From Kosakonia sacchari SP1 (GTDB taxonomy: Bacteria; Pseudomonadota; Gammaproteobacteria; Enterobacterales; Enterobacteriaceae), in NCBI RefSeq assembly GCF_000300455.3, contig NZ_CP007215.2, positions 2,666,001 to 2,730,000 of the forward strand: a DNA stretch of 64,000 bases, read 5' to 3'. This document shows, one piece after another, positions 48,230 through 57,297 of the stretch (its first letter is position 1; every line of letters starts with the position of its first letter). The translations under genes were made by a program, and so were the position numbers. Under the pieces are notes generated by a model that did not search any database, was not told the DNA's origin, and saw nothing but the letters and a program-made list of their open reading frames with translations.

Positions 48230-49255
48230 ATGGCAACGATTAAAGACGTAGCGAAACGAGCAAACGTTTCCACTACAACCGTATCACATGTAATTAACAA
48301 GACCCGTTTCGTCGCCGAAGAGACGCGCAACGCCGTGTGGGCAGCGATTAAAGAGCTGCACTATTCCCCCAGCGCTGTCGCCCGCAGCCTGAAAGTGAAT
48401 CACACAAAATCGATCGGTTTGCTGGCTACCAGCAGTGAAGCGGCCTACTTTGCTGAAATTATTGAAGCCGTAGAGAAAAAGTGCTTCCAGAAGGGTTACA
48501 CCCTGATCCTTGGCAATGCCTGGAATAGCCTCGAAAAACAGCGTGCTTACCTGTCGATGATGGCGCAAAAGCGTGTCGATGGCTTGCTGGTAATGTGTTC
48601 AGAATACCCGGAATCGCTGTTGAACATGCTGGAAGAGTACCGCCATATTCCGATGGTCGTGATGGACTGGGGCGAAGCGAAGGCCGACTTTACGGACTCC
48701 GTTATTGATAACGCCTTCGAAGGCGGTTATATGGCCGGTCGCTACCTTATTGATCGCGGACACCGCGATATTGGTGTGATCCCAGGCCCTCTGGAGCGTA
48801 ACACTGGCGCTGGCCGTCTGGCTGGCTTTATGAAAGCGATGGAAGAAGCCCTTATCACCGTGCCGGAAAACTGGATCGTACAGGGCGATTTCGAGCCGGA
48901 ATCCGGCTATCGCGCGATGCAGCAAATCCTCGGTCAGGCGCATCGCCCTACTGCGGTGTTTTGCGGTGGCGACATTATGGCGATGGGCGCGCTGTGTGCT
49001 GCCGATGAGATGGGTTTACGCGTACCGCAGGATATTTCCCTGATTGGTTATGACAATGTGCGTAACTCACGCTTCTTCACTCCGGCATTAACCACGATTC
49101 ACCAGCCGAAAGATTCGCTGGGAGAAACGGCGTTTACCATGCTGCTTGATCGCATCGTCAACAAGCGCGAGGAGTCGCAGTCTATCGAAGTGCATCCGCG
49201 CCTGGTCGAGCGTCGCTCAGTGGCCGATGGCCCGTTCCGCGATTATCGCCGCTAA
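48230..49255 (+). CDS. purR: Purine repressor PurR (LacI family)
   Basis: A 341-residue LacI-family repressor, same length as E. coli. The DNA-binding headpiece is [20 protein letters not shown] with the minor-groove hinge region [10 protein letters not shown]; the ligand domain (about 60-340) binds hypoxanthine or guanine as corepressors. PurR represses de novo purine synthesis and related genes. The start ATG at 48230 is followed by a second operator inside the coding region. The divergent neighbour is ynhF; ydhB converges from the right. Confidence 0.98.
   Translation: MATIKDVAKRANVSTTTVSHVINKTRFVAEETRNAVWAAIKELHYSPSAVARSLKVNHTKSIGLLATSSEAAYFAEIIEAVEKKCFQKGYTLILGNAWNSLEKQRAYLSMMAQKRVDGLLVMCSEYPESLLNMLEEYRHIPMVVMDWGEAKADFTDSVIDNAFEGGYMAGRYLIDRGHRDIGVIPGPLERNTGAGRLAGFMKAMEEALITVPENWIVQGDFEPESGYRAMQQILGQAHRPTAVFCGGDIMAMGALCAADEMGLRVPQDISLIGYDNVRNSRFFTPALTTIHQPKDSLGETAFTMLLDRIVNKREESQSIEVHPRLVERRSVADGPFRDYRR
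48258..48273. promoter_or_regulatory. PurR operator O2 inside the purR coding region
   Basis: GAGCAAACGTTTCCAC shares the CAAACGTTT core with O1 and overlaps the helix-turn-helix codons, as in E. coli. Together with O1 it gives autorepression. Confidence 0.85.
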
Positions 49256-49273
49256 TCGCTTATTACGGAGCCG

Positions 49274-50185
49274 TTAATTCGGCTCCCTTAACCATTCGTC
49301 ATTCAGCGTTTCACTGTCCCCAAGATATTCCAGCAGCCAGTTTAACGCCGGGGAAGCCTCATTTTGTTGCCACGTCAGGCAGCACGCCGCGTCCGGGAAG
49401 GGGTTTTCCAGGTTCAGCGCGACCCAGTCACCGCTGTCGAGCCGCGGGCGGGCAAAGTGTGCCGGCACCATTCCCACGCACAGCCCTGCAGATAAGCACG
49501 CCTCCGACGACGCCCAATCAGGGACAATCACGCGTTTCTGATTATCCAGCAGCCAGGTAATACGTTTCGGCAACGAGCGGGACGTATCTTCCTGGATAAG
49601 TGAAGGCCAGTTGCGCAAGGTATCGTCGCTGAGCGGACCTGCCAGTGACGCCAGCGGATGACGACTGGAAACCACGCATTTCCAGCTCAGCATTCCCATA
49701 TCGCGAAACGCATAACGCCCACCTACGGGGATGGCCTGCGTTGCGCCGATCGCCAGCTCAACCCGCCCGTCAGCAAGCGCATCCCAGACACCGTTAAAGA
49801 CTTCCTGGTAAACCTGCAACTCAACATCACTGAAATGGCGATAGAAATCGACGATCAATTGCCGGGTACGTTCAGGTTTTACGATGTTGTCGACGGCAAT
49901 TGCCAGTTGCCCGCGCCAGCCGTTGGCGATTTGCTGGCACTGCTGACGGGTGATCTGCATTTTTTTGATAACAGCTCGCCCTTCTTTCAAAAACCAGACC
50001 CCGGCAGGCGTGAGCTCAACATCACGATGGCGGCGTTCAAACAGCGGAACAGCCAGCCACTCCTCAAGCTGTCGCACGGTATAGCTCACCGCAGAAGGTA
50101 CACGGTGTAACTCCTGCGCCGCGACGCTAAAACTGCCATTGCGCGCGACAGCATCAACCACTTCCAGTGAATATTCTGACCACAT
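49274..50185 (-). CDS. punR: LysR-family regulator PunR (YdhB)
   Basis: A 303-residue LysR-type regulator (E. coli 310; the tail is shorter here). The N-terminal winged helix-turn-helix is SLEVVDAVARNGSFSVAAQELHRVPSAVSYTVRQLEEWL; an effector-binding domain follows. In E. coli YdhB (PunR) activates the adjacent transporter gene punC (ydhC) in response to purine nucleosides. Divergence from punC and the inverted repeat between them fit that. A hairpin GGAGCCG / CGGCTCC overlaps its 3' end and the purR end. Confidence 0.93.
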   Translation of the reverse strand: MWSEYSLEVVDAVARNGSFSVAAQELHRVPSAVSYTVRQLEEWLAVPLFERRHRDVELTPAGVWFLKEGRAVIKKMQITRQQCQQIANGWRGQLAIAVDNIVKPERTRQLIVDFYRHFSDVELQVYQEVFNGVWDALADGRVELAIGATQAIPVGGRYAFRDMGMLSWKCVVSSRHPLASLAGPLSDDTLRNWPSLIQEDTSRSLPKRITWLLDNQKRVIVPDWASSEACLSAGLCVGMVPAHFARPRLDSGDWVALNLENPFPDAACCLTWQQNEASPALNWLLEYLGDSETLNDEWLREPN

Positions 50186-50222
50186 AATCTGCCTGCAAAA
50201 ATTTTGAAACCACTACGCAAAT

Positions 50223-50245
50223 ATTAGCGTTTCACAAGCGCTAAT
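50223..50245. promoter_or_regulatory. LysR-type operator between punR and punC
   Basis: ATTAGCG-N9-CGCTAAT is a perfect 7-bp inverted repeat containing the LysR-type T-N11-A motif, placed midway between the divergent start codons. It is the likely PunR binding site. Confidence 0.75.
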
Positions 50246-50297
50246 GCACTCCTTACACTCGACAGCCCTGATTACCTGCAATTAAAGAGAAACACTA

Positions 50298-51494
50298 ATG
50301 CAACCTGGCAACGGATTTTTAGTCTGGCTCGCGGGATTAAGCGTGCTCGGCTTTTTAGCCACTGATATGTACCTCCCCGCCTTCAGCGCGATACAGCAAG
50401 ATTTACACACATCGTCTGCGGTGGTTAGCGCAACCTTAAGCCTGTTTCTGGCGGGCTTTGCCATTGCGCAACTGGTATGGGGGCCACTATCAGATCGCTA
50501 TGGCCGCAAGCCGGTGTTGCTGGCCGGGCTGGCGATTTTCGCGCTGGGGTGTCTGGGAACATTATGGGTACGCGATGCAACCCTGTTGCTGGTGCTGCGC
50601 TTTGTGCAAGCGGTAGGCGTCTGCGCCGCGACAGTAAGCTGGCAGGCGCTGGTGACGGATAACTATCCCGCGCATCGCGTCAATCGCATCTTCGCCACCA
50701 TTATGCCGCTCGTTGGTTTAACACCCGCTCTGGCACCGCTGCTGGGAGCCTGGATCCTTGCGCATTTCAACTGGCAGGCCATTTTCGCCACCTTACTGGC
50801 GATCACAGTGATTCTGATGATCCCGGCATGGCGACTGAAAGCACCGGCGAATAAGATTGAGCACCACGAACAATCGCTGACCTTTATGGATCTGCTGCGC
50901 GCCCGGGACTATCGCGGGAATGTGATTATCTATGCCGCCTGCTCGGCCAGTTTCTTCGCCTGGCTGACCGGTTCGCCGTTTATTCTTCACGAAATGGGTT
51001 ATGGCCCATCGGTTATTGGCCTCAGTTATGTGCCGCAAACCATCGCCTTTTTGGTGGGCGGTTACGGTTGCCGTGCCGCGTTGCAGAAATGGCAGGGTTT
51101 TCGCTTGCTGCCGTGGCTGCTGGGGGCTTTCGCGTTAAGTGTCCTCGCCACCTGGGCCGTCGGTTTTATGTCGGACGTGTCGCTGACCGCGCTACTCATC
51201 CCCTTCTGCTTTATGGCAATGGCCAATGGCGCGATTTACCCTATCGTGGTCGCGCAGGCGCTGCGCCCATTCCCGCAGGCCACCGGTCGCGCAGCCGCCT
51301 TGCAGAATACGCTACAACTGGGGTTATGTTTCCTGGCAAGTCTGGTCGTTTCGTGGCTTATCGCCACACCACTGCTGACGACGACCAGTGTTATGGTGTC
51401 AATGGTGTTGCTGGTCGCGTTGGGTTATCGGCTTCAGCGCCGCACTCAGGATGAACGGGCGGATAAAGAGGTTGTGGCTCACTCGTCGCATTAG
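50298..51494 (+). CDS. punC: MFS purine-nucleoside transporter PunC (YdhC)
   Basis: A 398-residue, 12-helix transporter of the Bcr/CflA-type DHA1 family (E. coli 403). The MFS motif after helix 2 is [14 protein letters not shown], and helix 5 has the motif [16 protein letters not shown]. In E. coli the product is tied to purine and nucleoside transport under PunR control. GAGAAACACT precedes the ATG. Add, PurR and PunR-PunC all concern purines although they are not one operon. Confidence 0.93.
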   Translation: MQPGNGFLVWLAGLSVLGFLATDMYLPAFSAIQQDLHTSSAVVSATLSLFLAGFAIAQLVWGPLSDRYGRKPVLLAGLAIFALGCLGTLWVRDATLLLVLRFVQAVGVCAATVSWQALVTDNYPAHRVNRIFATIMPLVGLTPALAPLLGAWILAHFNWQAIFATLLAITVILMIPAWRLKAPANKIEHHEQSLTFMDLLRARDYRGNVIIYAACSASFFAWLTGSPFILHEMGYGPSVIGLSYVPQTIAFLVGGYGCRAALQKWQGFRLLPWLLGAFALSVLATWAVGFMSDVSLTALLIPFCFMAMANGAIYPIVVAQALRPFPQATGRAAALQNTLQLGLCFLASLVVSWLIATPLLTTTSVMVSMVLLVALGYRLQRRTQDERADKEVVAHSSH

Positions 51495-51555
51495 CATTAA
51501 TAGTTGCGCAAGCGACTATCAATAACTCAGCGGTTAGCTTGCTAATGGCTTTTTA

Positions 51556-51584
51556 TTGAATCACCGGATTTTGGCGCCTATACT
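51556..51584 (+). promoter_or_regulatory. Distal cfa promoter
   Basis: TTGAAT and TATACT separated by exactly 17 bases. Transcription would start near 51591, giving a leader of about 212 bases, close to the known distal promoter of E. coli cfa. Confidence 0.75.
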
Positions 51585-51802
51585 CATTTTCGGCTGTTTG
51601 ATAAATACGATAAATATTATGCATTAACGGGTACCGGATTGTACCCGTTTACCCATGGAAGGCCTTTCGGCAAGGGTCCTCTCCCTTCCTCTGTTCTACG
51701 TCGGATATCAGCCTCACGGTGAAAACCGTGAGATTTCTCACAAGCCTGAAAAAGCGTCTACGCTCTTTGAAGGTTCTGATCACTGCGAGTGATGGAGAAG
51801 TT
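51585..51802 (+). other. Structured 5' leader of cfa
   Basis: The long leader holds two perfect 8-bp hairpins: ACGGGTAC / GTACCCGT at 51627-51648 and CTCACGGT / ACCGTGAG at 51713-51732. In E. coli this leader is the target of the small RNAs RydC, ArrS and CpxQ. No small-RNA site can be confirmed by eye. With the 90 bases before it, it fills the 308-bp gap after punC. Confidence 0.6.
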
Positions 51803-52951
51803 ATGAGTTCATCGTGTATAGAAGAAGTTAGCGTACGGGATGACAATTGGTTCCGTATAGCAAACGAACTGCTGGGTCGCGCAGGTATTCGCGTCAACGG
51901 TCCCGCAGCGTCAGATATTCAGGTGAAAAACCCTGATTTTTTCAAACGCGTTTTACAGGAAGGCTCGCTCGGACTCGGCGAAAGTTATATGGACGGCTGG
52001 TGGGATTGCCCCCGCCTGGACATATTCTTTACCAAAGTTCTGCGCGCCGGGCTGGAAAACCAACTTCCGCACCATCTCAAAGACACACTCCGCATTGCCG
52101 GAGCAAGATTATTTAATCTGCAAAGTAAAAAAAGGGCCTGGATTGTGGGCAAAGAACATTACGATCTCGGTAATGATCTGTTTACCCGCATGCTGGATCC
52201 GCAGATGCAATACTCTTGCGCCTACTGGAAGGACGCTGAAACGCTGGACGATGCACAACGGGCAAAACTGCGGCTTATCGGTGAAAAGCTCAAGTTAAAA
52301 CCCGGCATGCGCGTGCTGGATATTGGCTGTGGATGGGGCGGTCTGGCGCAGTTTATGGCGCAAAATTACGGCGTCAGTGTGGTTGGCGTGACGATTTCTG
52401 CAGAACAGCAAAAGCTGGCGCAGAAGCGTTGTGAAGGGCTGGATGTCGATATTCGTTTGCAGGATTATCGCGACCTCGACGAGCAATTTGACCGCATTGT
52501 CTCCGTTGGCATGTTTGAACATGTCGGGCCAAAAAACTACGCGACCTATTTCCGCGTCGTCGATCGTAACCTGAAGCCCGATGGCATTTTTTTACTGCAC
52601 ACCATCGGCTCAAAACGCACCGATCACAATGTTGATCCGTGGATCAACCGCTACATCTTCCCGAATGGTTGTCTGCCTTCTGTGCGCCAGATTGCAGATG
52701 CCAGCGAATCACACTTCGTGATGGAAGACTGGCACAATTTCGGCGCGGATTATGACCGTACGTTGATGGCGTGGTATGAGCGTTTTCTTGGTGCCTGGCC
52801 GGAAATCTCCGACAACTATTCGGAACGCTTTAAACGGATGTTCAGCTATTACCTCAATGCCTGCGCGGGGGCGTTTCGCGCGCGCGATATTCAGCTCTGG
52901 CAGGTGGTTTTCAGCCGGGGTATTGAACACGGGTTGCGCGTGGCGCGTTAA
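51803..52951 (+). CDS. cfa: Cyclopropane fatty acid synthase
   Basis: Cfa transfers a methylene from S-adenosylmethionine to cis double bonds of membrane phospholipids, protecting against acid and stress. The 382-residue length equals E. coli. The SAM-binding motif is MRVLDIGCGWGGLAQFM, and catalytic residues occur in GMFEHVGPKNYATYF and CAYWKDAETLDDAQ. The start MSSSCIEEVSVRDDNW at 51803 is preceded by GGAGAAGTT; an open frame 28 codons longer lies in the leader and is not used. Confidence 0.97.
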   Translation: MSSSCIEEVSVRDDNWFRIANELLGRAGIRVNGPAASDIQVKNPDFFKRVLQEGSLGLGESYMDGWWDCPRLDIFFTKVLRAGLENQLPHHLKDTLRIAGARLFNLQSKKRAWIVGKEHYDLGNDLFTRMLDPQMQYSCAYWKDAETLDDAQRAKLRLIGEKLKLKPGMRVLDIGCGWGGLAQFMAQNYGVSVVGVTISAEQQKLAQKRCEGLDVDIRLQDYRDLDEQFDRIVSVGMFEHVGPKNYATYFRVVDRNLKPDGIFLLHTIGSKRTDHNVDPWINRYIFPNGCLPSVRQIADASESHFVMEDWHNFGADYDRTLMAWYERFLGAWPEISDNYSERFKRMFSYYLNACAGAFRARDIQLWQVVFSRGIEHGLRVAR

Positions 52952-52984
52952 AAAATAAACCCCGGCATGCCGGGGTTTATTTTT
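52951..52984. terminator. Bidirectional terminator, 34-bp perfect palindrome, between cfa and ribE
   Basis: A perfect palindrome from 52951 to 52984, with the GC-rich core CCCCGGCATGCCGGGG flanked by A/T arms. The ribE stop codon lies in its right end. Confidence 0.93.
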
Positions 52985-53624
52985 ACTCTTCGCTGGCTGC
53001 GGCAACGATCGCCGCTTCTTTCGAGGCCAGCACGCGCTCCACGGTGTCAACAACCGCCTGCGTTTGCGGGTCGATTTCGATATTCACGCGATGCCCCAGC
53101 TTTTTTGCGCCAAGCGTCGTACGCTGCAGCGTTTCCGGAATTAAATGCACGCAGAAGCGGCTACTGGTAACTTCACCAACCGTCAGGCTAATCCCGTCAA
53201 TGCCGATAAAACCTTTGTACAGAATGTATTTCATCAGTGCAGGATCCTGCACTTTGAACCAGATCTGGCGGTTATTTTCCGAGGTCAGAATTTTGACAAT
53301 TTCGGCAGTGGTCATAATATGACCCGACATTAAGTGACCGCCAATTTCATCACTGAATTTTGCCGCGCGCTCTACGTTTACCGTGTCGCCCACATTCAGA
53401 TCGCCGAGGTTGGTGATACGCAGCGTCTCTTTCATCAGATCGAAGCTGATATGGCTACCGTTAATCGCCGTCACTGTCAGGCAGCAACCATTATTGGCAA
53501 TGGAAGCGCCGGTCTCAATGCCATCCAGCATCGTCTCAGGCAACTCAACAACGTGAGTGCGGAAATTGGGTTTATCATCAATGGCCACCAGTTTCGCCGT
53601 GCCCTGTACAATACCCGTAAACAT
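52983..53624 (-). CDS. ribE: Riboflavin synthase alpha subunit
   Basis: Riboflavin synthase disproportionates two 6,7-dimethyl-8-ribityllumazine molecules to riboflavin (gene also called ribC in E. coli). The 213 residues equal E. coli. The N-terminus [12 protein letters not shown] and the twin lumazine-binding barrels (about 1-97 and 98-195), each with LTVT/LTVG and HLM.GH signatures (GGHLMSGHI), are clear. Start at 53624 with AGGAG nine bases upstream. It feeds flavin that the rsx proteins here need. Confidence 0.97.
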   Translation of the reverse strand: MFTGIVQGTAKLVAIDDKPNFRTHVVELPETMLDGIETGASIANNGCCLTVTAINGSHISFDLMKETLRITNLGDLNVGDTVNVERAAKFSDEIGGHLMSGHIMTTAEIVKILTSENNRQIWFKVQDPALMKYILYKGFIGIDGISLTVGEVTSSRFCVHLIPETLQRTTLGAKKLGHRVNIEIDPQTQAVVDTVERVLASKEAAIVAAASEE

Positions 53625-53938
53625 GCTTACCACTCCTGTTCCATTCATTCGGTCATTACCGTGTTCTTTACGCACAATAACAGGTGAAATTTACCCTTGC
53701 CAGTTTCAATCGCCCTGCCCCCCTTTTTCGCGCCACGCTGGTGAGAAGATAAGCGTAGCGCCGCGTGCTAAAAGATAATTTTGCTATATGACTGGCATGG
53801 CAAAAGCACGCTATAGCAGGTAATATTTGTACACATGTCGCACCCATCGCTGTGCGGCATCCTTTTTAGCACAAGGAAAAACTCCTTCCTGATTAGTCGT
53901 TCCATTCTTTCTTATAACAACAAGATAAAGGTGTTCTC
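53625..53938. other. 314-bp divergent region between ribE and mdtK
   Basis: No gene is supported. It holds the promoters of both genes and a terminator-like hairpin at 53835-53867 upstream of mdtK (separate entry). A promoter for mdtK probably lies around 53770-53820, but no clear pair of hexamers stands out. Confidence 0.5.
53835..53867 (+). terminator. Terminator-like hairpin in the mdtK leader
   Basis: Stem ATGTCGCAC / GTGCGGCAT (one G-U pair), loop CCATCGCT, then CCTTTTT, about 70 bases before the mdtK start on the same strand. It could end a short leader RNA or act as an attenuator. Confidence 0.6.
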
Positions 53939-55312
53939 GTGCAGAAGTATATGAGAGAAGCGAGTCAGTTACTGGCACTCGCCGTGCCGGTTATTTTCGC
54001 GCAGGTCGCCCAGACAGCCATGGGTTTCGTCGATACAGTAATGGCCGGTGGCTATAGCGCCACGGATATGGCGGCGGTGGCAATCGGGACCTCAATCTGG
54101 TTTCCCGCCATTCTGTTTGGCCACGGTCTGCTGCTGGCGATGACGCCAGTGATTGCCCAGTTAAATGGTTCCGGACGTCGCGACAGAATTGCCCATCAGG
54201 TCGGTCAGGGCTTCTGGCTGGCGGGCATGGTCGCAGTGTTGATCATGATTGTGCTGTGGAATGCCGGTCATATTATTTACGCCATGCATAACATCGATCC
54301 GCAACTGGCGGATAAAGCCGTGCGTTTTTTGCGTGCGTTAATGTGGGGTGCGCCAGGCTATCTCTTTTTCCAGGTGATGCGTAATCAGTGCGAAGGCCTC
54401 GCCCGCACGATCCCGGGTATGCTGATGGGGTTTGTCGGCCTGCTGGTAAATATCCCGGTGAACTACATCTTTATTTACGGTCATTTCGGTATGCCCGAAC
54501 TTGGCGGCGTGGGCTGCGGCGTGGCGACCGCATCCGTCTATTGGGTGATGTTTATCTGCATGCGCCTGTATGTTAAACGCGCCCGCGCGATGCGTGATAT
54601 TCAAGCGATGCAACGTTTTGCCAAACCTGACTTCGCGGTGTTAAAACGCCTGACACAGCTTGGGCTGCCCATTGCACTGGCGCTCTTTTTCGAAGTGACG
54701 CTGTTTGCCGTGGTAGCACTGCTCGTTTCGCCGTTGGGCATTGTCGATGTCGCCGGACATCAGATCGCGCTTAATTTCAGTTCGCTGATGTTTGTTTTAC
54801 CGCTCTCGCTGTCAGCGGCGGTGACAATTCGCGTCGGGTTTCGTCTCGGCCAGGGCTCAACGCTGAATGCGAAAACCTCAGCCCATACGGGGTTGTTGGT
54901 CGGCATCTCCATGGCGGCATTAACGGCGATTTTTACCGCGTTAATGCGCGAACATATAGCGCTGATCTATAACGATAATCCAGATGTCGTGACGCTGGCA
55001 TCGCACTTGATGTTGCTGGCGGCCATTTACCAAATCTCCGACTCCATTCAGGTGATTGGCAGCGGTATCCTGCGTGGTTATAAAGATACGCGCTCAATCT
55101 TTTTTATCACCTTTATTGCCTATTGGGTTCTGGGTTTACCGGTGGGTTACACGCTGGCGTTAACCGATTTAGTGGTCGACAGAATGGGCCCTGCGGGCTT
55201 CTGGATGGGATTTATTATTGGCCTGACGTCGGCGGCGATAATGATGATGCTGCGGATGTGTTTCCTGCAACGCCAGCCCTCTGCGACCATTTTGCAGCGT
55301 GCTGCGCGCTAA
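53939..55312 (+). CDS. mdtK: MATE-family multidrug exporter MdtK (NorM)
   Basis: A 457-residue, 12-helix MATE transporter, same length as E. coli MdtK, exporting fluoroquinolones, acriflavine and other cations in exchange for Na+ or H+. Conserved segments include [23 protein letters not shown] and [24 protein letters not shown]. The start is GTG at 53939 after AAGGTG, as in the family (MQKY). It is followed by a good terminator, after which the accessory region begins. Confidence 0.96.
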   Translation: MQKYMREASQLLALAVPVIFAQVAQTAMGFVDTVMAGGYSATDMAAVAIGTSIWFPAILFGHGLLLAMTPVIAQLNGSGRRDRIAHQVGQGFWLAGMVAVLIMIVLWNAGHIIYAMHNIDPQLADKAVRFLRALMWGAPGYLFFQVMRNQCEGLARTIPGMLMGFVGLLVNIPVNYIFIYGHFGMPELGGVGCGVATASVYWVMFICMRLYVKRARAMRDIQAMQRFAKPDFAVLKRLTQLGLPIALALFFEVTLFAVVALLVSPLGIVDVAGHQIALNFSSLMFVLPLSLSAAVTIRVGFRLGQGSTLNAKTSAHTGLLVGISMAALTAIFTALMREHIALIYNDNPDVVTLASHLMLLAAIYQISDSIQVIGSGILRGYKDTRSIFFITFIAYWVLGLPVGYTLALTDLVVDRMGPAGFWMGFIIGLTSAAIMMMLRMCFLQRQPSATILQRAAR

Positions 55313-55317
55313 CAAAC

Positions 55318-55345
55318 ATAGCCGCCTTTTGGCGGCTATTTCTTT
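55318..55345 (+). terminator. Rho-independent terminator of mdtK
   Basis: Perfect stem ATAGCCGCC / GGCGGCTAT with loop TTTT and a T-rich tail. Confidence 0.9.
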
Positions 55346-55590
55346 GCTCGCTAATTAAGTAATAAACAAGAATAGATATATTCTATACAGCCTTATTTAT
55401 ATACCCTACATGCCAGATATATATTAACGACCACACCAGCATGATCGTTGATTTTATTCAGTATAAAAATCTTCATAAATATTTATTTGAAAATAAACCA
55501 GGATAATTCTACTTTTAATTTGTTGGCAAAAAACTCACCTGCCAATATTGCCATTAACATTCAGCTTTCTACTCGTAGAGGATATTTAAT

Positions 55591-56340
55591 ATGTTCACGA
55601 CAGCTTATGCTATGAATGCGTCCGCAGGTTTTCAGTCATCCATTTCCGATGGCAGTAGAACTACACTGGGTAAAGGGCAAGCAGTGACGTATACTAATCT
55701 GCCTAACCAGCCAGTAGCGATTGTTGTTTATAATAATACTGGCAACACCACGCCATTTAATGTCGCTTATAATAACCAAAAACCGCAGAATTACAGCGTG
55801 CAGTCAGTTCAGGGTCAGGGGTTTTCACTGGGCCTCGCGTATCTTATTGACCCCAGCGTAACGAAAGCGTTTGAAATTACCGTATCCGTACCCGATCAGG
55901 CGCAGCAGAATTCGTCAGTCGACGTGTATGCCGTTAGCCTGTTCTTACCATTGAGCGGAATTAATAACATTCAAATTCCGACCAATGGTAATGCGGTTTC
56001 TTTTAGTGGCTATTCTCGCGCTTACGCAACACCGGATCTGGCATGGTACGATTTAAATATCAACTCAACCAGCACCGGTTTGGTTGGGCTGTTTTTTGAA
56101 GACAGCACAATCACGGTGGTAGGGATTAATATGCCGAAAGAATCCAGCGCGGCATTAAAGAAAGTCGTTATTAATACATCCGGGAGCGGTGTTCCGGATA
56201 GTAATATTGCGATTGTGGTTGAAAGTGGCAACCTTTATCAGAATTCAATTTTTGGCACATCGAGCCAAATTGTTTATTCCCCGGTATCACCGGTAAATTC
56301 CGTTAGTGATGGCAGCATTTCTCTACAAAAAATCTCATAA
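55591..56340 (+). CDS. Unrecognised 249-residue beta-rich protein
   Basis: I do not recognise this protein. It is 249 residues, has no signal peptide, no membrane helix and no cysteine, and is rich in Ser, Thr, Asn, Val and Gly, as in beta-sandwich proteins. Two halves look related: about residues 26-125 (GKGQAVTYTN... AFEITVSVPDQAQQNSSVDVYAVSLFLP) and 126-230 (TNGNAVSFSG... ALKKVVINTSGSGVPDSNIAIVVES), each ending in a similar Lys/Val-rich strand, a polar turn and a Val-rich strand. AGAGGA precedes the ATG, and a terminator follows, so it is a single-gene unit. Flanks are much more AT-rich than neighbouring core genes. It takes the position next to the tRNA-Val pair. It may be acquired. Confidence 0.75.
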   Translation: MFTTAYAMNASAGFQSSISDGSRTTLGKGQAVTYTNLPNQPVAIVVYNNTGNTTPFNVAYNNQKPQNYSVQSVQGQGFSLGLAYLIDPSVTKAFEITVSVPDQAQQNSSVDVYAVSLFLPLSGINNIQIPTNGNAVSFSGYSRAYATPDLAWYDLNINSTSTGLVGLFFEDSTITVVGINMPKESSAALKKVVINTSGSGVPDSNIAIVVESGNLYQNSIFGTSSQIVYSPVSPVNSVSDGSISLQKIS

Positions 56341-56426
56341 ATAAACGCAGACTTATTTAACCTGTTATCGAAAGACAATGAAATAATCACAGGTTCATAT
56401 TTTTATCACTATGCACACTATTATTT

Positions 56427-56455
56427 GGGCCTTCGCGTAAAGGCCCTTTATTTCT
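56427..56455 (+). terminator. Terminator after the unrecognised gene
   Basis: Stem GGGCCTT / AAGGCCC, loop CGCGTA, then TTTATTTCT. Confidence 0.8.
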
Positions 56456-56900
56456 GATGTTGATGTAAACGCAGACTTATCATTTACCACGAGCCACGTA
56501 TTCATTTTGTTCACGATGTCTTGAGGATGTTTTTCTCGCGCCTCACGGCAGAGAGAAATTTCATCTGAACCAGCGGGACGCTCAGTCAAGTTTTTCAATT
56601 CACTACTGATTGCGCAATCACAGTGTCAGTTCGTTTAAAGCTACAAAGATCCCTCGCGAAAGTTAAACGTTAGTGGTGAGAAGAACAAACTATGTTGTCG
56701 TCAGGAATCAGCGCAAAAATGCGCAAAATCCTCTGCTCAGCGCAAGAAGTCGTACCGTTGATATTGAGAGAGACACGCAGCCGAAGGCGGTTAATTTGAT
56801 GAATGCTTAAGATTTATTCTTTTACATCAGTAAAATAGCCACATCTTGCGTAAAAGTTCCGCAATCGAGCGAATTACGTAAGAAATTTGCCATTTTCCAC

Positions 56901-56929
56901 TTGCCACATCTCCGGCCTGCCGCTAATAT
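56901..56929 (+). promoter_or_regulatory. Promoter of the tRNA-Val pair
   Basis: TTGCCA and TAATAT with a 17-base spacer; a GC-rich discriminator (CGTCCCCG) follows the -10, the usual mark of stringent control of stable-RNA promoters. Confidence 0.8.
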
Positions 56930-56955
56930 TCGTCCCCGTTGTCAACCACAACACT

Positions 56956-57032
56956 GCGTTCATAGCTCAGTTGGTTAGAGCACCACCTTGACATGGTGGG
57001 GGTCGTTGGTTCGAGTCCAATTGAACGCACCA
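56956..57032 (+). tRNA. valV: tRNA-Val(GAC)
   Basis: A 77-base cloverleaf with encoded CCA. Acceptor GCGTTCA pairs with TGAACGC, D-loop AGCTCAGTTGGTTAGAGC, anticodon GAC in CTTGACATG, and TPsiC loop GGTTCGAGTCC. It is essentially the E. coli valV sequence. Confidence 0.98.
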
Positions 57033-57044
57033 TTCTTTTTCAGT

Positions 57045-57121
57045 GCGTCCGTAGCTCAGTTGGTTAGAGCACCACCTTGACATGGTGGGGGTCGATGGTT
57101 CGAGTCCATTCGGACGCACCA
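57045..57121 (+). tRNA. valW: tRNA-Val(GAC), second copy
   Basis: A 77-base tRNA 12 bases after the first, with the same body but a different acceptor pair GCGTCCG / CGGACGC, as in E. coli valW. The two are co-transcribed. tRNA genes are common integration sites; the giant adhesin lies directly downstream. Confidence 0.98.
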
Positions 57122-57248
57122 TTCTTAGTTAGTCTCCGTTCTATTTTTCAGTTTCATCTCAGCATGCGCATTACCACCACGCCGACTGCGCGTTAGCGAC
57201 AGTGATAAAGCGACCTTCCCTCGTATGCAGTGTTGCTGCATTAGCAAA

Positions 57249-57275
57249 TAAAAAAGCCGCACCTTGCGGCACGGC
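57249..57275 (-). terminator. Terminator of the autotransporter gene
   Basis: On the minus strand: stem GCCGTGCC / GGTGCGGC (with two G-U pairs), loop GCAA, then TTTTTT. Confidence 0.8.
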
Positions 57276-57297
57276 TTTTCGTGTTACAACCTGGCTA

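Larger units (their letters stand above)
56341..56955. other. 615-bp gene-poor, AT-rich stretch before the tRNA-Val genes
   Basis: It contains the terminator of the preceding gene, a protein-like but poorly started minus-strand reading at about 56395-56613 (see findings) and the tRNA promoter. The rest, about 56640-56890, holds only short frames without ribosome-binding sites. No insertion-sequence ends or duplicated tRNA 3' ends are visible. Confidence 0.55.

Noticed and set aside
51719..51802. N-terminal extension of Cfa by 28 codons
   Set aside because: It lies in the structured leader; the E. coli-length protein begins at 51803 with its own ribosome-binding site.
56956..57121. tRNA-Val pair as the attachment site of an integrated element
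   Set aside because: No integrase gene and no second copy of the tRNA 3' end are found in the window, so integration is only a possibility.
57278..57297. GGTTGTAACA on the minus strand as another Ter site
   Set aside because: Only the GTTGTAAC core fits; the flanking AGNA and CTAA positions do not match.
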